Made by a program: the position numbers and the translations under genes. From contig NC_081406.1 in assembly GCF_030272615.1 (NCBI RefSeq), positions 237,877,922 through 237,941,921 on the forward strand: a stretch of 64,000 nt of DNA. Direction: 5' to 3'. The number at the start of each line of letters is the position of its first letter. The stretch's first letter is position 1. This DNA is from Cryptomeria japonica. Lineage: Eukaryota > Streptophyta > Pinopsida > Cupressales > Cupressaceae. The notes below the pieces were generated by a model. That model made no database searches. It was not told where the DNA came from and saw only the letters and a list, made by a program, of their open reading frames with translations. Shown here one piece after another: positions 1 through 9,071 of this stretch.

Positions 1-501
1 CGATATTTACAAGGCACTATAAATCTTAGATTATGGTATCCTAGAGATGAAAACTTTGAATTATGTGCATACACAGATGCAAATTGGACAGGAGATGTGG
101 ATGATAGAAAAAGCACCACCGGCAGAGCATTCTTTCTTGGAATCAGACTAGTTTCTTGGTTGAGTAAGAAACAAAGTTGTACATCTTTATCAGCAACAGA
201 ATCAAAATATGTTGTAGCAACAACTAACTATACACAGGTACTATGGCTTAAGAAAATGTTGAAAGACATAAAGGTAAAATGCAAGGAACCTATTACTATC
301 TATTGTGATAACACTGCAGCAATTAATATATCTAAGAATCTGGTATTACATTCTAAAACCAAACATGTTTCTATCAAACTGAATTTTCTAAGGGAAAATG
401 TTGAAGCAAAGGAAATAAAACTGGTTTATGTGAATACAAAAGAGCAGATAGTAAATATCTTTACTAAACCTCTACCTAAGGAGACTTTTGAATATCTCTG
501 A
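1..501 (+). CDS. Ty1/copia pol C-terminus, RNase H domain (partial)
   Basis: The frame is open from base 1 to the stop at 499-501, about 166 residues, with the N-terminal side cut by the window edge. It is the copia RNase H that degrades the RNA strand of RNA/DNA hybrids during reverse transcription. Visible landmarks are YLQGT at the start, CAYTDANW with a catalytic Asp, DDRKSTTG, SATESKY with a catalytic Glu, IYCDN with a further acidic residue, HSKTKHVSIK, and the usual C-terminal IFTKPLPKE. No stop or frameshift occurs in this piece, which is unusual here. Only the C-terminal fifth of a normal copia polyprotein is visible. Confidence 0.88.
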   Translation, partial: RYLQGTINLRLWYPRDENFELCAYTDANWTGDVDDRKSTTGRAFFLGIRLVSWLSKKQSCTSLSATESKYVVATTNYTQVLWLKKMLKDIKVKCKEPITIYCDNTAAINISKNLVLHSKTKHVSIKLNFLRENVEAKEIKLVYVNTKEQIVNIFTKPLPKETFEYL

Positions 502-900
502 GACCAGCTTGGGGTCATACCCCCAACCATAGAGACTTAGGAAATTGATGATTGTCATCAACTGGCAGAATTAACAAAGAAATCTTTTACTCCGGCTTTG
601 ATGGGAAGCTACTTCTCAGGGGGAGTAGTTGGTATACTAAATTGATTGATATTTTGTATATGAACTTGGCTTGGTAAGAACTTTGGCATTTGATGTCAAA
701 GGGGGAGAGATTGGTATGGAAAAACACAAGGAAAACACATGTTGCTCCCAGGGGGAGAGATTGTTGTTTGGGAGAGATTATTACTCTCTGTATCTGAATT
801 TTGATTTCTGGTCATGATCTCTTTTCGGAGATTGTTGGTTTTTGGTATTTGGCATTTTTGTTTTGGCACTTTGATGGTTTTTCCATCTTGTGTTGCCATC
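502..900 (+). other. 3' untranslated stretch of element Z
   Basis: No coding signal is seen. The stretch contains several G-rich blocks of the type CAGGGGGAG or AAAGGGGGAG (near 618, 700 and 750) besides the true polypurine tract next to the LTR. Similar repeated blocks are seen downstream of coding regions in D, E and H. Confidence 0.6.
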
Positions 901-918
901 AATGCCAAAGGGGGAGAT
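901..918 (+). promoter_or_regulatory. Polypurine tract of element Z
   Basis: AATGCCAAAGGGGGAGAT lies directly before the LTR start TGTTGG and would prime plus-strand DNA synthesis. The same sequence lies at the same place in D, E, H and (reverse strand) B. Confidence 0.85.
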
Positions 919-1978
919 TGTTGGTATTTTGATATGGTTTTGTCATTGATGTCAACACCTACTAAACACTTATCAACTCTGGCACTTTGGAGAATCAGCA
1001 ACATTCACCGGTAAGCAAGTGACTCATGCACAGTCACCGATATCTGGTACACTGGCAAGATATAATGATCACCAGCTCTTGGAATGATATGGAAAACACT
1101 TGGTTATGTTGAAGACATCGTGTGGACACTTTGTCTTGGAGTTTTTTTATTAGTACATTAGCATTTGCATATTTGTTGTTACCGACAAATAGGTCTAGGT
1201 TACACCGGTAGGTTTATCTTTTCTAGATCAACATGGTACACTTTGGAGATGACTTATTATTGTTGTAAATGCATTAAGCTGATATATTGAATTGGTTATT
1301 GCATCGGGTATTAATTGATATGTAAATTAATTTTATTGTAATATCTTGTAGAGCCGACCTACTAAAATATGTCTTAAGGTATGGTATAAATGTAAGATCT
1401 TATTTGTAAGATCGAATGTGGAATGCGAAAAAGGATCGTGTGAAGGTATATGTGAGAATAAACAGAGCTATACACGCAAACATCATTTGAAGATTGAAGG
1501 AGGGTTTTTGTGAAGACAATCAAAGCTACACCAGTACTGAATCCAGCATATAAAGATGCTATTTTGAGAAGTACATTCTTATTGGATTTAACCATCCAAT
1601 TGTAATCAGTGTGACTCCCATTTTGTGATTGAGCAGTGAGCTCTAGGTGCTTGGCCTTTTTTGCATGTGCAGACCCCATTTGTATACACTTACTATCTAC
1701 AGTAGTATCATATGATTATGGGTAAGGTTTCCCACCGTGGTTTTTCCCCTTACAGGGTTTCCACGTACAAATATTGGTGTTATGTGTTGTGGATGACTTT
1801 GTCATTTGTTTCATGCATTAATCCTTACCAGTATTGCAATTCACTGTTAAAACTGTCTACCGGCATATTAGATTGGTTTATCGGTATTAAGCATTAAATT
1901 GGTTAAGTTTTTTTTGGTTTGAATTTATTTGACAACTGATTCACCCCCCCTCCTCTCAGTTGTCTCCGAGGCCTAACA
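919..1978 (+). repeat. 3' LTR of element Z
   Basis: The 1,060-bp LTR begins TGTTGGTATT and ends CCTAACA. Its end has the C-run block GATTCACCCCCCC seen at the ends of most LTRs in this window. Around 1717-1770 it carries the CCCACCGTGGTTTTTCCCC / GGGTTTCCACGT motif pair that recurs in all LTR families here. No second copy is in view, so the ends are placed by the polypurine tract and by comparison with the other LTRs. Confidence 0.85.
1385..1391 (+). promoter_or_regulatory. Possible TATA box in LTR of element Z
   Basis: TATAAAT lies about mid-LTR, as expected for a U3 promoter. The position fits but nothing else in the sequence confirms it. Confidence 0.35.
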
Positions 1979-2836
1979 TGCTAGTTGAATTGAATAGTGG
2001 TAACACCAATCTCCATCTGCATTCTAGTAACACACTCTTGCCTCACAATGTAACTCCATGTCAATAGGGCTGAACCTTTCCTTCTCCTACATTAGTCTAG
2101 ACATCATCTCAACCGGTTTGTCAAAGTGACAAACTCATCACAACTTACTCTTCCTCTTCTGTTCTGGTAGCTCATCATGCCTTCTCTTGTTGATCTGGTG
2201 AATATCTCTCTTTTCACACACCTGAGGCATCTTTATGTTTCACTTTGGTCATCTAGTATGAGCCTTCAATCACTGACCTTTAACTTCTATGTCTTATCAC
2301 CAGAGGGTTATGATGTATTCAATGTATGTTGAGAGATAAGCTAAGTATTACCACTAACCGGTGGGAGTAGATGGATCGATGCACTCAACCTGTCAACATC
2401 AAGTGAAAATAGATCATTGTCACCTGCATACCAAAAAATGGTGGGAACCTATTGACATTACATTGCTCTCTCTACTTTTGGTATTGCACTAATATGAATT
2501 TACTAAAATTGAGTAGATACATCTTCAAATAGACATATAACCTTGTAGACTTCACGTTTGTCTTCCTTGCTATCTTGAGGTAGCACAATCTCTATCAGTC
2601 TTCTCTTCATCATGTTACAACATCTTTATCTGGTGGGAGTCCTGTTGAATGTCATCAATCAAACTACATACCGGTTTCCTGACCTTCTTCATTAACTCAA
2701 CCTTACTTTCTTACTAGTCACAATGCATACCAGTTGGCAACAACACACTACCAACAGCTCACTCACTGGTTGACATTCATTACTCATCAGTTGATAATAT
2801 ATACCAGTTGGCATCAATGACAACACAATGCCAATA
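1979..2836 (-). repeat. Partial LTR (3' LTR of element X)
   Basis: On the minus strand this begins TATTGGCATTG, a decayed TGTTGG start, just after a tract reading CAATGCCAAATGGGAAGAT. It is rich in ACCGGT/ACTGGT-type motifs. Its far end is missing where element Z abuts. The assignment rests on the polypurine tract and LTR start, not on a matched second copy. Confidence 0.5.
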
Positions 2837-2850
2837 ATCTTCCCATTTGG
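2837..2850 (-). promoter_or_regulatory. Decayed polypurine tract of element X
   Basis: On the minus strand, CCAAATGGGAAGAT occupies the position of CCAAAGGGGGAGAT in the better preserved elements, directly before TATTGG. Confidence 0.5.
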
Positions 2851-4094
2851 CATTGATGTCAACACATGTAGTATCTGGTATACTACTGGTTTCCTCTCTC
2901 CCTTTGACATCAATGTGAAAGGGTACTTACAGAACTTTATATTAGTTGCTTCTCCCCCTTTGACCATTATACTTTGCATCCTCTCTTCCAGCAACACTTG
3001 AGATAGAGGGCTCAGATGCCAACCGATACCAATTGCATATACCAATCAGATAATGGTATGATACCTCTGATACCAATGTGAAAGGTGTGTCAGTGAATTT
3101 GATTTGGCTACTATCAGGCTGCATCTTGCCATCTTCTCCCCCTTTGGTATTTAGGAAGTTATTCTGACACCAATTTGCTGACACTCACACTGACACCAAT
3201 CTGATACCAATTGGATATTCTCCCCATGTGTAGGTAACTCTCCCTCTTTGTCAAATCTTTTCTTTTGACATTTAGGTTGAGAACTTCTTTCCCTTTCTGT
3301 TCACAACCGGTTGAGTACTTTTTCTCCCTAGTTGTAGGCAACTCTCCCTGAACCATATATCTCAAGTCTTCTTTGTCTATCTGATGTTAAACCAGATCTC
3401 CAATTTTCACCTTGTATCGGTAGAGCTGAGCATATGTGATCTACTAATGGTCTTCCACTTCCATGATATCCATCACAACTTGTGTGATAATCTTGCATGA
3501 CCACAATGCCAAATCATATTAACATCATGTCATCTACCAAACTGGCTGGCCCATAATGATGCATGCACATGAGGTTGACTACCAGACCATCACATTTTCC
3601 ATTTAGGACCTTCCAATGTCACCTAACACAAGTTTTTCCTTAATCCAATCTACCAGAGTCACTGCAATTATCATAATTTGCAATTCTAGATAACATCCAT
3701 ATCAGTTTATTATATTGGACCAATATTTCTATTGGAACACCTTCTTTTAACCTCTATCTTCCTGAGTTTAATGTCTCTAATGCCAAATGTATATATGTAG
3801 ATAGGGCACTATCTACACATACTCTTCCATCTCATCTTCTCGCTTATATCGGTAGCAACCTATCCTGACATTTGTCATTTTCAAAATTAGGGATGAATGA
3901 TATGATCAATATGTAGCTCCCCCTAAAGTCTTGCATCTCCTTTAGGCCTTACAAGATATCACCTATGCATTGAATGCATAGTTCCTACCCATGGTTGTAT
4001 TCTCTTGCTTCTTCTCCATACCTACTTGATCTCCCTCCTCTTCTCATTTGTTGTCTCTGGAGCGGTGGTTATTTTCTTTTGCTAATTGTTCCTT
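2851..4094 (-). other. Non-coding internal part of element X
   Basis: No pol domain is recognised on either strand. The minus strand holds at least two more GGGGGAGA-type tracts (around 2955 and 3135), resembling the 3' untranslated regions of the intact elements. Short ORFs here look fortuitous. Confidence 0.5.
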
Positions 4095-5928
4095 GCTCTA
4101 TAAGATTCTGCAGTATGACCAAAAACATTGTTGTAGTAACATACTGTGTTCATGCCAAAAAAATGATTGGAGGACCTTCTATCAAACTGGTTTGATCTTC
4201 TTCTTCAAACCATGTCATTGTGACCAACAAATAGAACAAAAGAATTTCTTGACATTCTAGGAGCAAAACTTTGTCTCTCATACATTCTATTATCTCTTCC
4301 ATGTTTACCAAAGTTGCTATACCTTGAAATTTTGTTGGAAGAGAAGGTGGAAGGGCTTCCATATGTCTAAAAATTCTTCTTCCTACACTCATGACTTCTA
4401 TGGCCAAAACTATTACATCTTTGACAAACTAAATTGTTGTTCCTAGGAAAACAAAATTGTCTATTCCTAGATCTCATTTTACATTCATCTTCTCTATGGC
4501 CATATCCTTTACATGAAAAGTAGTAACTAGAGAAGGAGGGCTTATTACTTACAAATTTATTCTGCCAAACATGTGGTGATCTTACAGGCTCATTTCATCC
4601 ATTCCTTCTTCATTTGTTTTTGATCCTGGGATGCTCATTTACCATAGACATATGTCTTGGCTTTCTCCTATTCTCAGTTTTGTGTGCAACAACATCTCTT
4701 AGTCTTCTACCGGCAAGAGGTCTTCGAGGTTGTCTTCTTATATTCTTATTTCTGATGAAGCCATCTTCTCTCAGCTTCCCTTTCCCTTTTGGATCAATAT
4801 TATTCCTCCTTGTAGCACCGGTCTTCATCCTTGTGTCTTCACTAGTTGTAGTTAGGTCTATCTTCCTTCTTGGATCATTTCTGACAATGAAGGTTTGTCC
4901 TTTGTTATTTCCACCTGAGGAGACAAACTGGATTTCTTTGTTGGAAAATGCCCTGCTTGTGGAGCACTTGCTGGTATTAATTCCTAATCCTCCAGTATCC
5001 TTGGAGTGTTTTTATTTATTCAACATTTTTTCCAAGGCTTGAGTGTTGCCAGCATACCGGATCCTCACCTTGAGCTCATCTTGACACTTCTCAAGGTCTT
5101 TCCTGAGTTTCTCCATGTCACTTATTATATTTTAACACTCTTTATCTTTTTCTTCCACTTCTAGATCCAACTCCTCACATCTTCTCTTCTTGGAATCGAA
5201 CACTAATTTTAATTCATTAGTCATTCCTTTGGCTTCTTCTAGTTGAGTTGTCAATATGCAGATATTTTTATTTGACTCTTTCTCAACTGGCTGCATTCTT
5301 CATGAACTAATTTTTTGTAATTCTTAAATTCATTCCTAACATTTTTCAGCTCTTCTATGGCACTTACCAGCTCCCCTTCAAGATCAAATTGAGCCTCAAC
5401 TTCTTCTTCATCTTCTTCATCACTGCCAAATACATCTTGTTAGTAGGATTGATCTGTGTTATACCTTTTTGATGAGTGCATCTCACTTTTTGTCTCTTGA
5501 GCCATGAAGAGATGGGTTTCTTCTTCATCATTGCTGTAACTACTGATTGATCTAAATTTATCATCTGCACATGTGTTTGTTTCATTGTTCTTCTTACTTC
5601 CACAAACCAGTTTTGCAGTGCTAGGTTCATTTCCATATAGCTTCTTCAATCTATCCCACAAGCTTTTTGCAAACTTGCACTTATCCACCTTTGAAGAAAC
5701 ACCATCAAAAAACCCACACCGTATAGCCTTCATTACTTCAACATTGCACTCATGTCTTCTATTTCCTTCAAGATTAGTAGGAGGACTAGCAGGACTAGAG
5801 TAGCCATTCACAACTGACATCTATATATCATAGCCTAAAGAGGATAGGTAGACTTCCATTCTACAACTCCAGAAAAACTAGTTTGAACCTTCAAACACCA
5901 GAGTAGGGATTAACTCAAATTTAACCAT
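4095..5928 (-). pseudogene. Copia-type gag pseudogene with zinc knuckles (element X)
   Basis: This is the structural (capsid/nucleocapsid) protein of a copia element. The reading starts at the ATG with first base 5928 (MVKFELIP). The N-terminal half has a UBN2-type gag region including SLWDRLKKLYGNE. An acidic coiled-coil segment with many Lys/Glu follows. Then come three CCHC knuckles: one near 4480-4530 with its first Cys changed to Tyr, an intact CQRCNSFGHRSHEC near 4395-4440, and a decayed one near 4100-4141. There are many stops and several frameshifts. No protease, integrase or RT follows, so the element is either internally deleted or a gag-only derivative. Confidence 0.7.
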
Positions 5929-5988
5929 TGTGTTCACACACCAGAATCTACCCAAGCTAGAGAAAGATTTAACCAATAGGGAACCTAG

Positions 5989-6002
5989 GATCTGATACCA
6001 AT
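5989..6002 (-). promoter_or_regulatory. Primer binding site of element X
   Basis: On the minus strand, TTGGTATCAGATCC follows the LTR end GTTCTACA. It matches the initiator-Met tRNA 3'-end complement TGGTATCAGAGC with one change. Confidence 0.75.
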
Positions 6003-7310
6003 TGTAGAACACAAGATACAACTAAGAGGGGGGTGAATCAATGGTTATCAACAATCTTAAGACTTTTAAACTTGACTATGTGTATCATTTAGAAATTTCA
6101 AGACTAAGGAAGTATACTGGTGAGATAAAGGAGATGATCGAAAAACAAGCACACACAAGGGCACATCACATTACATCAGATGTATGAAGAAAACCCAATG
6201 TGGGAAAAACCTTAGTGAGAAATGTTGTTGGAGTCTACTGCTCCAATCTAGCCTCATAATGAAACAACAGTTACAATGTTTAGGGCACCAACCCAAGGAG
6301 AACCAACCCCTAATGATTTATGATCACCAACCGAAAGGAGCACCAACCCTTAATGATTTAGAGCACCAACCCTTGTTGATTTAGGGCACCAACCCCTGCT
6401 GATATAGGGAACCAATCCAAGGAGTAGCAACCCCTGCACTGAGAACCAACATAGTGATTGCAATGAAATAAAAACTTATTACAATGAAGGAATCTTATTA
6501 CAAATGAGTATTGTAACACCTATTCAACTTCTCTCTATCAGTTCAACTCTCCTCTCTCGTTCAACCCTTCTCTGGTGGATCTCAGTCCTCTATGTCTGAT
6601 TTCTCTTATGCTCTACTTTCACCTTGTCAGATCTCCACTCACACTCTCTCTTCTTTCCTTCACTTTTTGTTGCTACCTTACCATTTCATCCACTATCGAC
6701 TAGATGAACTTTCAAAATGTGTAACTGGTTACCAATTACTCTGTGCCTTACCGGATAAACCCCTCTCTTACACTCAAATTGATCATTCTTCTGGTTTTCA
6801 ACAATCACCTTCTCTTCTCCATCCTCAATCAATAGCTTATTGGTTACTCTATTTCTTGCTGATTAAACACCTCTTACTGATTTAACCCCTCTTACCGGTT
6901 CTTCTATCACATTTAGTCACTATAATCTTCTATAGATTACACTTTGATTGATTCTTCTCATAGCCTCATGCTCTGTTCTCCTGCATCGAGCATCATCAAC
7001 TTTGATATTTGATCTGCACATTTATACTTCCTCTTTCCTGCCAAAACATGGATTGAAACTTGGCATGCTAGGGTTTCTTCTACCGACCACAAACCATATC
7101 AGATCCAATCAAATATTGTATCAGAGATGGATAGCTTGTGACAAATCATGCAACACTACCATTTTTCTTCCTTCCAGTAGACGTTTCCTAAACCTAGCAA
7201 TGTACAATCTATTTGTCAGCCTTGCTTTTTGGTCAATCACCATAAATGATCTTGTGGTTCCCTTCACCAAATCCGATCTGCACCTCAATATCCTGCATCG
7301 ATCGTTGCAT
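6003..7310 (-). repeat. 5' LTR of element X
   Basis: On the minus strand the LTR ends TGATTCACCCCCCTCTTAGT and then GTTCTACA. It holds the conserved block in the form AAAACCCAATGTGGGAAAAAC (plus strand, near 6189). It also has an array of GCACCAACCC-type units about 20-25 bp apart between 6280 and 6440. The promoter-side end cannot be placed precisely because the DNA runs without a clear TG/CA terminus into the tail of element A's LTR. Confidence 0.6.
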
Positions 7311-7373
7311 CATAGATGTGATTCACCCCCCCCCCCTCAGTGTTCATTGATTCCAACAATTGGTATCAGGGCC
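7311..7373 (+). repeat. LTR tail and primer binding site of element A
   Basis: The LTR tail has the GTGATTCACCCCCCC block and ends ATTCCAACA at 7358. The primer site ATTGGTATCAGGGCC (7359-7373) follows and matches initiator-Met tRNA with one G-for-A change. Most of this LTR is missing upstream. Confidence 0.75.
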
Positions 7374-7426
7374 TTATGCCTCGGAAGAAGCCTAACAACT
7401 TGAGGAAGATCTGGAAGATTGAATCA

Positions 7427-7531
7427 ATGGACTCTGGTTTGCAGAGACAACTTAGTGTACCACTTGAATATCTTGATGCTGCAATGAAGGAAAAGAGTAG
7501 CCTGAATAGAAATTTGAATGCAGCTAAGGAC
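7427..7531 (+). pseudogene. Element A gag, N-terminal piece
   Basis: The frame opens with MDSGLQRQLSVPLEYLD and runs 35 codons to the insertion point of element B. The ATG lies at the same distance from the primer site as the gag ATGs of D (21928) and H (41255), and the upstream peptide KPNNLRK is also shared with D. The gag continues at 15209. The piece is predicted helical, matching the coiled-coil N-terminus of the D and H proteins. Confidence 0.75.
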
Positions 7532-8710
7532 TGATAAACTTATAAGGCACTCAGAGGGGGGGTAAATCAATGCAAGAAAAAACTTAAAAATCTGATAACA
7601 CCTTTCATCAACTTCAAAATCAACAAGCATGCAAGAAATATAACCACATAAGAAAACATCCAACAAAGCATGCAAACCATAACACAATTATTTTTCATGT
7701 GGAAACCCAAATGGGATAAACCACAATGGGAATTAGTACCCACAAAGATCAACTAATTGTAGTATAGAGATCTGACCAGTTAAGGTCATACAATCACCCT
7801 GTTAGGGGCACACCTGGTTAAGAGTGTTTTATCCCGATTAAGAGCTATACAATAAGGCTTGTTAGGAGCTACCCATGTTACTAGGATTTAAAAACACAAG
7901 TTAATGTGTCAGCTGGTTAGAGGATTTTACCTTTGGACCTGCTAGGATCCTACCGCACCTTGTTAGGAGTGACCTTGTTAGAGGATTTTCTTGCTGCAAT
8001 TGTTAGGAAGACAACAATTTCAACTGATCTGAAGTTAGAACCTTTGTGCCTGATTATATCCACTTCTACTCTACTTATATCACTGACTAAACATTAAACC
8101 CTGACTTCTCCTTCCACCGCACGATCAAATTCTCACTCTTGATCTATGAAATCATACAATTTACATCACCTTATAAAGAACTTTGCTAAGTCAGCTAAGA
8201 ACCTTGGAACAATTCCCTAGATTCAATAAACCTAGTCACCTTTTACATTTTCCCACTCATTACACTTTACTTATGTTGACAAAACAAAACATAACTTAAA
8301 AACATAACAATAATTCTACCGGTTACCAATCAAACAAACTCGGCTTTACCGGTTCTTTCTTCTTCCTGACTATGACTAGAAAATTTGCCATAACTCGCTC
8401 AATACATTGAATCTGTTGATACAGTTTGGAACATAGGTGCATCTTCTTGTCTCCAACACTCCTATAAAACTGAAATGTCTAGCTCTTCTCCAGTAGTTCC
8501 TACCGACCGCTTGATCATTTCTATGTTCCTATTTATCGGTTGACAACAACTTAGTAGTTTTTTTGTCTAACTGATTCCACTACAAGTTAGGCTATACTAG
8601 TTGGTCTAGATGACCTAGATGACTAAAAAAAACATGGTTGCCATAAATGATAACACCAATAAAGCCATCAAACAACCTATTACAACTATATCATCATCAT
8701 CAAGCCAACA
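7532..8710 (-). repeat. 3' LTR of element B
   Basis: The LTR is 1,179 bp, TGATAAACTT...CCAACA on the plus strand, and alignable end to end with 14029-15208. It contains the conserved block near 7696-7740 (GTGGAAACCCAAATGGG). It also has about eleven spaced copies of a GTTAGGAG/GTTAAGAG unit between 7780 and 8010. Confidence 0.9.
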
Positions 8711-8730
8711 ATCTCCCCCTTTGGCATTGA
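8711..8730 (-). promoter_or_regulatory. Polypurine tract of element B
   Basis: On the minus strand this reads TCAATGCCAAAGGGGGAGAT directly before the LTR start TGTTGG, identical to the tracts of D, E and Z. Confidence 0.85.
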
Positions 8731-9071
8731 TGGAAACACTTAGGAAATTTTTTGTCTAAGTGTCACATTACAACAATCATGATGAGTTGAGTCATGACTC
8801 TACTGCAAAACTCCCCCTTAGAAATTACATGCTATTACAAAATTTTGAATGACTTATACTACTCCCCCTTTGACAGAAATGACAAAGGTAAGCAAATACA
8901 TATACAACAAATGAATTTAACACACCAAAATTTGCATTACCAAATGTATAAGAGTTCAAAACTTTACAATTACATTTTGAGAAAAACATCAAGAAAATTA
9001 GTCTTCAAGACTTTCAAATCATTCTCCTATGTCTCTAAAAGAGTAGATGTAATCTTAATGTGTGTTTGGAC
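8731..9071 (-). other. 3' untranslated stretch of element B
   Basis: No coding signal is seen. On the minus strand it contains further CAAAGGGGGAG- and AAGGGGGAG-type tracts around 8810-8870, like the 3' ends of D, E and H. Confidence 0.6.

Larger units (their letters stand above)
1..1978 (+). mobile_element. Element Z: 3' end of a Ty1/copia retrotransposon
   Basis: The window opens inside a copia pol. In order come an RNase H domain (1-501), a 3' untranslated stretch, a polypurine tract and a complete 3' LTR (919-1978). RNase H at the C-terminus of pol directly before the 3' LTR is the Ty1/copia arrangement. The 5' LTR, gag, protease, integrase and RT lie outside the window, so the target-site duplication cannot be tested. 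The bases after the LTR belong to the minus-strand element X. Confidence 0.9.
1979..7310 (-). mobile_element. Element X: degenerate copia-like element without pol
   Basis: Read on the minus strand, the order is an LTR (about 7310 to 6003), a primer site (6002-5989), a gag-like pseudogene (5928 to about 4095), about 1.2 kb with no recognisable pol, a decayed polypurine tract (2850-2837) and a partial LTR (2836-1979) cut by element Z. The two LTR pieces could not be aligned by eye, so they may not belong to one insertion. The upstream boundary with element A near 7310 is a junction of unclear origin. Confidence 0.6.

Noticed and set aside
6184-6885. Short ORFs in the LTR of element X
   Set aside because: They lie in LTR sequence containing repeat units and have no homologues among the other ORFs in the window.
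7780-8010. Spaced GTTAGGAG units considered as a CRISPR-like array
   Set aside because: Units are short, degenerate and variably spaced, lie within an LTR, and recur in two other LTRs. The genome is eukaryotic in character.
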